Source of the DNA: Isoetes taiwanensis
Taxonomy: Eukaryota; Streptophyta; Lycopodiopsida; Isoetales; Isoetaceae
NCBI GenBank assembly: GCA_021234155.1
Contig: JAJEKV010000315.1
Span: 1-64,000 of the forward strand
Reading direction: 5' to 3'
DNA: 64,000 nt
Made by a program: the position numbers and the translations under genes. Below the pieces are notes generated by a model that had not been told where the DNA came from, made no database searches, and saw only the letters and a program-made list of their open reading frames with translations. The first letter of the stretch is position 1. Each line of letters opens with the position of its first letter. Positions 1-10,602 of this stretch are shown piece after piece.

Positions 1-516
1 CACATCCCTTCACCTCTCTGGCGGCTGGGGCTACACAAATCCGCTTTGCATTTGCCCGACACAAGAGCTATTTGGAAGTAGTTGCTAATCTTTGCAATGA
101 TTGATTGTTGCCACCGCAATGTTGTCAATTTCGCAGATTGAAAAAAGTTTTAGCAACTTGTCGGGAATATCATTCACTCAAGTATGAAGATAAAGTGACA
201 CTCAGTTACGATAATTTTCTGCTAGTAAAAAGGATGAAAATGGAAACTACCAGGGTATATTATTTGAAGGAAATATAGTTTGTTGCAAAGGTTGGTATAC
301 AATATATGGCATGAAGAAAAACACATTCTTTAGGGAAAGCGCAGTGGTTGCATGGTGCAAAAAAGGGAATTCATAGTAACAAGTTGGTAAAGTGAAAAGC
401 GAGGAGAGAGTCGTGGCGACCAAGGTAGCACTTGGCGGTTTATTGATATTACTACCAATCAGATGCCTCATTGAAGTAGAACAACTGCAGACGATGAAAG
501 AGATTATCAAAAGATC

Positions 517-1039
517 ATGCCATCAACACATACTCTCAAATCAATATTAAAGGAAGTGAATGACACACTCAGCATGCAAGGGCTCCCTCCTATTTCACAA
601 TCAAGTATTAGTAGATTATGGAATACAGAGTTCAAAAATGTCATTATTGCTCGTAATAGCGGTGACTTTTCAAAATGTGAAATATGTACAAATTGAAAAA
701 CAGTTATCATGTACAAAAATCCACAAGAAAGGGTGAAGCTCTTATCTTCCATTCGAAAAGTACATATGTTTGATACATGATAAGATGGATCAAAAGAAAA
801 CATGCATTTTTCAAGCTGAAGCCAAACCCAAATACAACAAAAGAATGTTATGCACTCATGGGCATGGGCCTCACTTTGTTGGTCATTTTTCCACATGGAA
901 TTGGTCCTTTGATCCTAATTTTACTATTGGATCTATAGCCAAATGCTTGAGAAGTTTCAAAAGTTTTCTACGGAAGATGATAGGGAGATTTGACCCCAAA
1001 GTTCACCTCCCAACACAACCTCTTAAAAAGCGTTGTTAA
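517..1039 (+). pseudogene. broken fragment of a mobile-element-like protein
   Basis: Two reading frames join into one protein-like stretch. The first runs from an ATG at 517 and contains a cysteine pair (FSKCEICTN) followed by an in-frame TGA. The second runs from about 770 to 1039 and contains HDKMDQKKT, then GHFSTWNWSFDPNFTIGSIA. A Cys-x2-Cys knuckle followed by an 'HDKMDQ-K-T' block reminds me of DUF7869-like proteins that occur as multicopy, transposon-like genes in ferns and other eukaryotes; that assignment is from memory and weak. One stop and one frameshift break it, and I see neither a start context nor a terminus. It is best read as a decayed fragment. No function is claimed. Confidence 0.35.
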
Positions 1040-1649
1040 CAAAACTAGTGGGCAAATCTTGCAAAAGAAATGATGAAGCATCTCGGTTTAAGCCTTTGCT
1101 TACAAAAATCAAGAAATTAGGAAGGACAAAGCAAACAATCTAGCCACCAAAAACTAGAATTTGGGGGATTCGAACCTTGAGGTCATACTTGGCGTCACCA
1201 TAACTCATGTAGCCATAATAGAGGCTCGTGGCGCATTTGAAGTAAGAACCAAAACAAAAAAGACAAAATAAAGAAAAGGCAAGTTCGCACAGAGCACAAG
1301 ATCCTTAATCTCACTACAAATGCCGCTCCTATGAGCATGAACATACAACAACGACATCGTGCCAGCATTTCAATAAATATCCGGCTCCATCCCTTTCTAT
1401 TTTTGTACAATTAAAATAAAAGGTATCAAAGTACTCAAAATAGAAGCAATAACACTAAATCAAGCGAGCTGCCCAAAGCTGCGATAAATACCATTTCTTT
1501 ATATAATACTATACCTAAATTATAATCCCAACATTGCGAGAATAACCTCAGTAATACAAAACTAATTTGCGCAAACTTTCTGGCCTTGAACTAAATGTCG
1601 AAATGGATGGATGTTTTTTTCCAATAATTGGATGATGTTTTTTTTTATT
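1040..1649. other. AT-rich intergenic stretch, nothing recognised
   Basis: Only short open frames without family resemblance or coding-like composition. I see no repeat or RNA gene. Confidence 0.5.
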
Positions 1650-1868
1650 GAGCAATTTATAAAAATGCCTTTATATTTTGTCAAAATTAAAAAAATACTC
1701 CAGTATTTCGATAAATTATAGAAATACCCCTACGTTTAAAGGGCCGAATCGTCAATAAGCCATAGTGAATTTCGGATCAGAAAGCATGTAAATGAGTAAA
1801 AGCATACAAACTCAGGGGCATTTGATGAAATTTAGCAAAACATAAGGGCATTTTGTAGTTTTTCCCTT
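1650..1868. repeat. diverged MITE-like inverted repeat
   Basis: The left side reads 'aaaaatgcctttatattttg' and the right side ends 'aaacataagggcattttgta' followed by gtttttccc. The reverse complement of the right end matches the left arm loosely. The right end is also close to the right end of the foldback element at 18826-19288 (aaacataagggtatttc...tttttccc), so both seem to belong to one family. The arms have diverged and I cannot define a target-site duplication. Confidence 0.45.
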
Positions 1869-1879
1869 TTTGGAACTAT

Positions 1880-2879
1880 GAATTTCTATTACATATACCA
1901 CATATGCATCTTCAAAAAAGAATTGTAAGAGATGGCCAATATCCCTCTAGATGCCCGAGTTGATTGCATAACATTTTCTTTCAAGGGTTAGGGATAAGTG
2001 CAATTTGATCACAACATTTAGAAGGTGATGTTGCATTAAATGTAGTTCATACTATGGATGTTATAAGCTATATTGTGAGCTTTTGTTAAAAGTTTTTTAA
2101 CATTATTGTATGTTCCTTGATTGTTGATTATTATTTGTAATTGCAGTACAAAATATCTCAAGCTACAATATTTAATTTATATTTTTTGTTTTTTTTTTCA
2201 GTTAGAAAAAATAGCCAAGTAAAAGTCTATCAACTCATATATAATTAAGTTTCATTTTTTGTTTGAAGGTATTTATTTGAAGTTATTTTGTTTGAGGCAT
2301 TATGGTTCTGACACGAAAGATGCAAACAATCTTATGTTTGATGCTATTTTGTTTGAAGCATCATGAAGGCGACACGTGGTTCCCCTTTTCTTGCTCTGCA
2401 CTCAAGCATTGCGCTGCAACAAAGACTCCGTCCCCTGTTTCGTGCTCTGCTGCTGCTCTGCTCTGGCTATGGCAGATCAAACTCTGATGCTATGGCAGAT
2501 CAAACTCCGATAAGCAGCAATTTAACAACTGTGATCTACTCACAAGTTGTGGTTCATACGGACTTTGCACCCAAACAGGTTGTTCATGCCCCAGTTCAAA
2601 TTATTTTCAGCTTTCAGTTACTTCAAACCCTGAAGCTGGCTGCCAGCTAAAATCAAAGGCATACACTCGAGACTGTAATAGGGCTTCACTCACTGACACC
2701 ATGGGGCTTTCAATTAGAGCAACAGGCGAGGCCCTCACGGAGCCTTTGGAGCCTTCGGCGGGCGGGACGAAGGCCCTCACGGATTCGGGCGAGCTCCCAG
2801 CCATGGCCACATGATGGAGGCAGGTGTGTCGCCTTTTCCGTCTGCTTGCTTGCTCTCTGGATCTGGAGGATTATCTTTT
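1880..2879. other. intergenic stretch, nothing recognised
   Basis: AT-rich to about 2300, then a more GC-rich portion with short overlapping frames on both strands (2302-2810). None resembles a known family. Confidence 0.45.
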
Positions 2880-3022
2880 AGCTCTGAATCAGATTGGTTT
2901 CCCTAATTCCGACTTTTTTCTGCTCGTTGCTGCATAACGGAGCGTTTCTTCATCTTCCAGCTTTGAATCAGGTTGATTTCTCTAATTCCGGACTTTTTGT
3001 GCTCGTTGCTGCATAACGGAGC
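2880..3022 (+). repeat. tandem duplication, two 64-bp units, period 79 bp
   Basis: Units at 2880-2943 and 2959-3022 both run from 'agctytgaatcag' to 'ttgctgcataacggagc' and differ at scattered positions. No coding role is seen. Confidence 0.85.
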
Positions 3023-3280
3023 ATATGCTAGAAAACCCCATTTTGCTTTCCCCAGTTTGACACCAGCCTTTGAGCTGCTATGACGATTTCAAGATAGACT
3101 AGGGTGTGACGATTCTGCAGCCAAATGGCAAAATAGTTTAGAAGGGGAAGATCCCTCCTGCACTTACAGATTTGCCGAACTACGGCGAAATATGCAGAGC
3201 TTGGATGCTCTATTTGTATGTTAGCAACACAATAACAACAGATTAGCAAGCCGTTGAATAGGCATTGGACCAACAGAAAC

Positions 3281-3538
3281 TCACGCTTCTTCTAAACTTT
3301 TCGTCAGTCTGAAGCATTTGACTACTCCAACATACACCGCATGGTTCCCAATGTAGACAGATGTAAATCCGGCGTTAAACAGAGCGTAAGAGGTCATGGT
3401 GTCTTCTGTAATGGACTGGGGCTGGAATCCTCCAATTTCGTCTAATTTTTTTCGCCTGAATATGGCCACTGTAGAATCTAATAGATTAGAAGGCATTGAA
3501 TCATATCTGTGACTTCGAGTTCCTTCCTCTGCAAGCAA
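3281..3538 (-). pseudogene. GT2-family glycosyltransferase exon fragment
   Basis: The frame contains AIFRRKKLDEIGGFQPQSIT followed by EDTMTSYALFNAGF. This is the 'FRR..L.EIGGF....TED' block of processive family 2 glycosyltransferases (cellulose or hyaluronan synthase type), where the TED aspartate is the catalytic base. The sequence just upstream on the minus strand reads TGCTTGCAG before the open frame, which fits a 3' splice site, so this could be one exon. The UDP-binding aspartates and the downstream QxxRW motif are not found nearby. With only about 85 codons it is a fragment or a single exon of a gene I cannot assemble. The TED wording is closer to bacterial or algal-type synthases than to plant CesA. 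Likely an exon remnant. Confidence 0.5.
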
Positions 3539-4089
3539 GCCAGAGCCGCCAGCACCGCATTCGAACTATTTACATTCAAGCAAACCAATCCTCAGTCGGA
3601 TAGGAAGCTCAAGGTAACCTATGGCGATGGCAGGGTTATGGGCAATTTTTTGGTTTCCAATTTCTTGAAGTCTTGCTCTGCCTTTCGAGCTTCGGCTATT
3701 GAAATATTGCTGCTTCAGGTCTTTCCCTCTTTAAATCGCACCTTAAAGAAAAGAAAACAAGGAAAAGCAGGATCGAGACAACTGCACTATGGGCTGCAAT
3801 GGCCTCGCCCATCAGCCATGTATGCTATCCTGATTTAGGTCTTCGTGGTTTGCTGACCTATTGCCAAGAGCTAAACCTATATCCAGAGCTGTCTGCTACA
3901 GAAAGGTATGGAATTCGACCACATTTTATAGGAATTTTTTTCATGAATTCAAAGCTTGGTAGAGGCATGGGTTCTGCAGTTAAACGCATGAAGGGTTACG
4001 CTGCCTAGAATTGTCCACCTCGCCATCGCTGAACTTTCTTGAGCTATTGCCTTAGATTTCTTAAGCTTTTTTCTGAGCTTCCCAAATCT

Positions 4090-4700
4090 CAACCATGGGT
4101 ACCTCTTCCCGAGTTTCCTTCTTACCTTGGTAGCTTACTGTATAATCCAGATTCAAGAATTCCTTGATCTCGAGCCTCGGTAACGTTCAAGCTTGAATTA
4201 TTTGCGTGCGATCTGTTGTCCAAATGGTATGGCCAAATGCCGTGCCTTGATTTTATCAAAAGTACTAGTGTGCTAGTTGAAAAGCCAAACAGGAACTCTC
4301 AGTTTGTGGTTCTGTCAGAAATACTAGTTCTTGATTCTGTAAATGGGTGTTGGAGGGATGGTTCTAATCATTTGTCTCTCGGAGTTTCATTAGATATCAT
4401 CAAGAATGTTGTAACCTGTAGAGGTCGGTTGTATGTTGCATCTTAGAACTTGCTAACAGGTTAGATGCATTATGGACCTATTCTATACAAAATGATGAAT
4501 GGAAAGAGTTAAGCCTGCCACATGAAGACATGGAAAGTTCATATTGAATTGTGGAACTCTATGGCTGCATTTTCCTAGTGCAATTGGAATTTACTGAGTC
4601 ATTGTAAATATGAATGTTAGATCAGACACCTGATAAGTGGATGTCTACAGGGCATTTGCCTCAGAATACTGAAGGAACTTTAGGGTCTTAGAAGTCCTCT
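4090..4700 (+). pseudogene. F-box/kelch-like protein remnant
   Basis: An upstream frame reads QPWVPLPEFPSYLGSLLYNP. The longest open part (4216-4446) contains VLDSVNGCWRD and VVTCRGRLYVAS. After a frame change near 4446 it continues LANRLDALWTYSIQNDEWKE and later TPDKWMSTGHLPQ. A pattern of 'tag, trp-containing strand, CRGRLYV' is typical of kelch-type beta-propeller domains in plant F-box/kelch proteins, which act as substrate adaptors of SCF ubiquitin ligases. No F-box is visible. Several stops and frame changes make it a remnant. The assignment is inference from wording, not from a search. Confidence 0.35.
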
Positions 4701-5683
4701 TTGGATTCCTACGTTTGTCGAAGATTCTTGCCTTATGCTTGAAAAATCCTGGGCTTGGTTACTGCATCATCCTGATTTTGAGAAGTCTTATTTTGCATAA
4801 GCGGTGGCGACCCGTCCCCTCGTTTAGCACCTTTATGCGATATTTAAAGGCCAAACAACACTATTGCTGCGAAAATAATAACTAGCTCTATTTATGCTAG
4901 TTTGAAATATTTCAAAGAGTGATCAAGCAGGGAACCCGTATACATGATCTAGTGTGTACTTTTTGTTTCTCACATTATGAATCGGATTGGTTTTGGCATA
5001 TGTCAACTGCACAATATCCTTGGTTTAATATGCTTGAAAAATGTGATATTATATCTCTCAAGTGAAGTTCTCAAGTAAATTTGATATGGGATTAAAAAAA
5101 GAATTGGATATCCACTCTTTTAGTTTTCGATTGGAAGAAAAAGTGCTTGGATACTGTTGAAAGCTCATCAGGGATATTTTTTGCATGAGGGCCCTCTGGC
5201 TGGTGGGGCATACCTTTTCCATGACATGGAATAAATAAAATCAATCAATCAATTTATTTAGATCGAGGAATCAAAAGCTATGGGTTCATCATTCTAACAA
5301 ATGAATCCATGCAGAAATGTGGTATCTCAATGAAAAAATATCCATGCAAGCAATCAACATATGAATATAGGTCAATATGAAAAGCTCTAATTTATCTATA
5401 TGATTAGGGGGCATGTTGTTTAGTTCAAATATGAAGGATCATTTGACCAACATGTGAAGGAGTCCACATATGAATATGGATCTAGAGAAGAAGCTCTATA
5501 TGCTTAAGCGTGTACGTTGTTTAGTGATATATAGCTTAAAATTTCAATCTTCTAGCATGCATTTCTTGCAAAACAATCTTAAGGTATTGTTAGTTCTAAA
5601 ATTGCATTGCATAAGAGGCTTGAGGATCAATGTAAAATTTGTTTGTTTCAACGAAATCGGTATGGACTTTAAAAGTTATACAT

Positions 5684-5721
<38 letters not shown>

Positions 5722-7388
5722 TTATGCATTCTACATATGTAATAGAATATGGATTCAATAGATTGTCAAATTGAAATAACATGGACTATATGTTAGACAT
5801 TACGCTTTTTCTAATGCATTGCATCTACATATAAATTATGCCGATATAAAGATAATAAAAAAGGAACAATACTGACATTTCAAGTTACTATGCGAAGTAA
5901 AGGAACTTAATGCTTTAAATTGATGTCACTTTGCTATAACTATCAAATATGAAATTTGGGCCTTATCACCTTGGGTATTTCTCTAAACCTTGGGTATTCC
6001 TCCTTAACTATCACCTTGAAATTTAGGCCATATCACCTTATCACCTTAGGCTTTATCACTTTGGATGTTTTTTATAAACTATTTGGCAATGTTGAGACAA
6101 TCTCTTTGGAACTAGTCACTGAATAAATCCATGATATATTTAAGTCCACAATAGTTTTGAGGTCCCAACGACTAAGTCCATAGCAGATTTAGGTAGCGTT
6201 CCTCGTGTTTTGAGTCGATTGTGGGAACTAACATGGTAATGGTTAGTCTTAATGTAACACTTATGGTCATCGGCCACAACATTGTGAGCATGAGGTAATA
6301 GAAGACTTCAAAAACATGTGTACTCTCAAATTGATCCATGTCAATCGGACAAAAAAAAATTAGCGATAAGTGCTAGTCGGTTGAGGAAAATATTGGCGCG
6401 CCACAAATATTTTCCTTGTTGACTCACGTCCATACACCACGGGGTGGGGGAAAATGAAATGTTTGGCCCTTGATGATAAATTTTTGTAATAGATAATTAA
6501 AAAGTTTAAGCCAAGTCAAATACATATAAATGAAATAATAATAATAACTTTAGCCAAATGTATCATAAAATTTTGAAAAATAGCCAATCATTTTTTTATA
6601 AAAAAATATATAGTATGCTTAAATTTTTTCCTGCATGGTAGTGGTGTGGCCCCATTAAGTGACAATGATATGCCCGAGCTTTAGCGGGGTCAAAATGTTG
6701 GCGTCAAGGCTGCCTATGTTGTTCTTTGCTATTGTGGTGCGGTTTGTACACGAAAAGACCATTTTTTACGTTGGAAGGGCGTGGGGTTAGTAGTGTATAT
6801 TCTTAGTAGTATGATTACACATGTTGCGGCTTTTCCAACGAGGGATGAATAAAATAGCGGCTAAGGTTAGCCAAATGGCTATTTTGTAGCACTTTTGCCA
6901 AGAAAAATGGCTAAAGTAAATGGAAAAAATGCTTTCGAAAAAAAAAAATTTTAGCCCAATTTTTTAATCGAGTAGGCGGTCCATAAAATCGAGTAGATTT
7001 TGTGGCTTGTTGTTGTTCATTCAAGCTGTTTCAGCAATTGTTGATCATCATCTAGAGAGCCATAGTGAGGCCTTTGTTGGCCCACGAGCCATTGGTGTGT
7101 AGCGTCCTTGCTTGATATGGTAGAAAATGTGAAACTTGACCTGAGGTTATGAATGACCATTAAGAACCGTGAGTGCTTCAAACTCCTCCATGTGAGCTTG
7201 TGCACTTTGATCCATGATGGGTTTGCCTTTTGTGTTGCCAAATATGAGATACTAGAGCTTCAAATTTAAGCCTAAAGAAAAAATAATTGGTACAGCAGGT
7301 GGAGAAACATATGGAGGGGGTGGCATGGGGACCTAAGATTGCCAAGGAGCATGAGAAATGGAAGGTCCTCCTATAATCTTCAATATAA
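4701..7388. other. AT-rich intergenic DNA with a 34-T tract
   Basis: No gene recognised. There is a run of 34 T at 5687-5720, which could mark the tail of a minus-strand retroposon, but I see no recognisable element body beside it. Homopolymer runs are common through 6350-6960. Confidence 0.5.
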
Positions 7389-7800
7389 TCACCCATAATA
7401 AGAATCATCGGCAGCATCTGGGCATTGCTGATGGGCAAGCCAAGCGGCAGCCTGGTTTAGTTCTTCTTGGGTGAAAGTCTGAAAAGACGTTGGAGAAAAA
7501 GTATTAGGACCTGGCAATTGGCGACAGTGTTTAGGGTCTGGATTCAGAAAAGCTTGAGGGATAGTCCTCTGTGAGAACCCTTGCATCCTACAAACAACTC
7601 CTCAACAGAAAAGAAATATCATGCAGGCTTTTGCAATACCAAAGAAACAAGAGAGAAAAAATAGAAGAGAGGAATAAAACACAAGTGTGAAGTGATCAAT
7701 GAGAATATATGAAGAGCTCCAAAAGGAGTTGAGCCATTAAAAAATGTCCGAACTTGTCTAAAAATCTAAGTCTACACTTTTAGTATATATAGTACAATGG
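7389..7800 (-). mobile_element. LTR fragment with primer site and start of an internal region
   Basis: Read on the minus strand, a TATA-like box (ACTATATATACT, near 7782-7792) is followed by a CT-rich leader and an LTR-type end 'CCAGACCCTAAACA' at 7528. Then comes CTGTCGCCAATTGCCAGG, which resembles a tRNA-Asp primer binding site (TGGCGCC...TTGCCGGGG). An open stretch containing SFQTFTQEELNQAAAWLAHQ follows. The LTR end matches the end of the element at 10114-13363 (CCAGACCCCAAACA) with similar spacing from TATA to terminus, so both belong to one family. This copy is truncated. Confidence 0.55.
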
Positions 7801-8181
7801 CTTCTGCCCACAAAGAGTCTGCCGTTTCTGGATCTTCGGTTACCTAATCCCGTGATCTCTACCATGATCTGTGGAAACCTTATTGCCATAATTTGTGGCA
7901 CTGAAGACTGACAGGCCGTGCATTCCCTACGTTGTGGACTCTTTTAGTCTCTTCGGTGTTGGCCAGTCAATTATTGCTTCGATCTTGAATGGATCAATGG
8001 CGATTCCTTTGGCTGACACCTCCTAGGTATTCCACCTTTGATGTTGCAAAATGGCACTTTGAGAGCAAGTTGGAATTAGAAGTGTGCAAGTACAAATAGG
8101 GTATTTTTGCACAGTCTATTGAATATTATTTGGACGTGTGATATGAGCACAAAGGACTATCTTTGATTAGTTTAGCTTCTA

Positions 8182-8678
8182 GCATATTCAAAGTATCCTT
8201 TGCAGATGAGGAAGAATCTTCTTTATTGCAGGGTGGTCCATTACAACTTCCACCCAATTTGCTAGATAAGGGTATCTATCTTCCTCCGAGCAACAGCTTG
8301 AGTCCATCTATGTCTTTAGAAGCACATAACCAATTGATATAGTGTGCAAATGCCATATCTACGAATCCAACATCTCCTCCAAAATGTCTTCCCATTAAGG
8401 GCACTTTCAAGATGTAAATAAGCATCATGGAGAAGTTCAATACCCTTTTTCTTTTCTTCTTCAACAACAACAGATTTCACAGTTTTAAGCGCAGTAAGAA
8501 CCTATGAGAATTCTAGTTATAGATCTACTTTGAACTTTTGAACAAACATTTACTAACCTTGTTCTCAATGACATCCACCCAAAATCGAACAAGTGCCCTT
8601 TCATAGGGATCTTGGAGTATGTTCATTTCTTTAATGTATTGAAATATAACAAGAGATTCACATATGGGTTTACCATTA
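8182..8678 (-). pseudogene. tau-like glutathione S-transferase remnant (two exons)
   Basis: On the minus strand, exon-like sequence at 8678-8563 reads NGKPICESLVIFQYI, then DPYERALVRFWVDVIENK. This is the G-site edge ('ES' motif) and first C-domain helix of tau-type plant GSTs, which conjugate glutathione to electrophiles in the cytosol. It is followed by a GTTAGT donor and a TCATAG acceptor near 8500. The second exon continues GIELLHDAYLHLESALNGK, then in shifted frames FGGDVGFVDMAFAHYINWL and EEDRYPYLANWVEVVMDHPA, and stops near 8182. The splice position after the helix matches the usual tau GST intron. The N-terminal thioredoxin half is missing and two single-base shifts break exon 2. It is a pseudogene or an incomplete, indel-damaged gene. 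Confidence 0.6.
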
Positions 8679-10011
8679 GGTGTTGAAATCGACTGGTTTC
8701 CAAGATTTTGGCAAAGATTGGCAAAAAAGGGGGGTTTTATTTATTTGGGTTGCTTTATTATCAATGGTTTGGATGAGCAAAAGGCAGGATTGAACTTCGT
8801 GAGGGCTGCTAAAAACAGCTCGACCATGTCGGCGAGGGTGGGAGACAAGACATGGCGCTGCATGTTGCTGGATGCAGTGATCTCCTCAGGCAGCGGAACT
8901 GCAGGTAGGCTCTGGGGTTTTAAGTCGGGGCCAGTCCTGCTGCTATGCTCTTGGGGTTTTAGGTAGAAGTTAGCCATGCTGCTGTGCTTTTGCTGTTGGA
9001 GCTAATTGCATCTGTTGGAAGGAATTGCCGAGTGCTTGCTAGCAAGAACACTGAGATGGGATTGTCGATGTCTGACTTCCGCATTATATCTGCACCAGAG
9101 GTAAAGAGATTCGTGTGCATATTCAAGAAGGAGTATATATTTAATTCTAGTTATGTGGCATGTGGATTGCTGGAAAATTCCTCAGATTTGCTTTTTGATT
9201 CCCTGATGATGGTACGCTTTCTTCCGGTGTCCCTGTTCTCTGTGATGGAGAGGTATAGACGGAGCAGTCTTTCGTGGCATCTATGAGCTTGCTTGAGAAA
9301 TGCGTTGGTTGTGGAGCAGTACTGCAATTGCCATATTATAGGTGGAGACGTGGTTGATGGACGACCGAGGAGAACTCGAGGTGTACAATTGCCCTCTGCT
9401 TTTATGGTAGTCTATTGCAAGAGGTCCGTTTCCTGTTTGTGGAGGAGTGAGGATCAGGGCGTCCTTCTATTGTGCATGCTTTATAATATACAAATGGTAC
9501 TAATGTGCAATCCTAGTCATTCTCACTTTATTCTTCTATGCATTTTTTTCTGTGGACCACATGTATTGTAGAGTTCTTGGACTTGCAAGAGCAAGTTATG
9601 TCTTGATGTAGGTGTGTATTTGTTCTATTATGTGCACTATTCTGCTATGTGAATGTGTCAGTCTTGCAAATCCGGCCATGCCTCCATGCAGATGTCATGT
9701 GGGCCGGATTGCTGCTCTCGGTTATTGGCACCAATGGGAGTTGGTATTAGCCAAGAAAGAAAATGATTATTTGCGCCAATGGGAGTTGGTATTAGCCAAG
9801 GAAGAAAATGTGCTGCTATTTTCTTACGTAATGGGAAAATGCGTGCTTCTTCATGTCATGGGAAAGTTTTGAAATTAGTGAAATGTGATATTGCGGCGGT
9901 TGCTTGTTATAGAAGCAATACCCATGCAGCCTTACACTTCTATCCGGTTGTCATTTCTACATTGTAATATAGAGGGCATTGCTATTTCTAAATGTGTTAT
10001 GTCACCTCTAT
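8679..10011. other. intergenic stretch, several short plus-strand frames
   Basis: Frames of about 90-100 codons follow one another on the plus strand (8664-8966, 8984-9286, 9293-9571, 9612-9872) without a recognisable domain. They could be parts of an untranslated or decayed transcript. Nothing supports a function. Confidence 0.35.
9732..9810 (+). repeat. 45-bp tandem duplication, in frame
   Basis: The unit starting 'ccaatgggagttggtattag' occurs at 9731 and again at 9776. The period of 45 bp keeps frame, so the short frame at 9612-9872 carries a duplicated 15-residue block (QWELVLAK-EN). Whether that frame is translated is unknown. Confidence 0.7.
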
Positions 10012-10379
10012 TGTGACGAGCCTGCCGAGTTGACCCTCCTGGCAACTCGGGATCTTGTCAAACTTGCACTAATTCTAGGTTGATATTATGGTAAAGAATT
10101 GAATCTTCCTTTTTGTTTGGGGTCTGGGTTCGGGAACTCCTGCAAGACAACCCTCTGTGAGGACCCGTGGATCAAGCAGGGGAGAATCATTAGGTAGCCG
10201 TGTCCTTGGGATTTGCAAAAGAAACAAGGAGAAGAAAAAGAGAGAGAACAAAAGAAAATAATAAGGTCACAATGATGAGAACACTCTTTGATATCAAAGA
10301 TGATACATGAGCTCTCGCAAATCGAGAGAAAGCAGAAGTGAGATAAGACCAAAAACTCATCTAGCCCGTGAATGCTAGC

Positions 10380-10410
10380 TCTACTCATATATATAGTACA
10401 ATGGCCTTTG
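10380..10410 (-). promoter_or_regulatory. TATA-like box in the 3' LTR region of the Gag-only element
   Basis: On the minus strand CCATTGTACTATATATATGA lies about 280 bp before the LTR end and is followed by a CT-rich leader. The same box and spacing occur in the related fragment at 7528-7800, which supports a retained LTR promoter. Confidence 0.5.
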
Positions 10411-10602
10411 GCCCAATATAGACACTCTGTTAGATCTCGGTGCCGACTCCTGGAGGAAGGCCTGATTTGTAGGCATGTTGGTAGTGCCTCTTGGAAAGCC
10501 TGAAATGACGCTGACGGTGACAGCGCGTCACTTGCCTGTGCGTTGCCTCTTCTTTGGCACGGGCGTGGTCTGCTGCTTGGTCTTCTGCGGGGCCTTTGAC
10601 GA

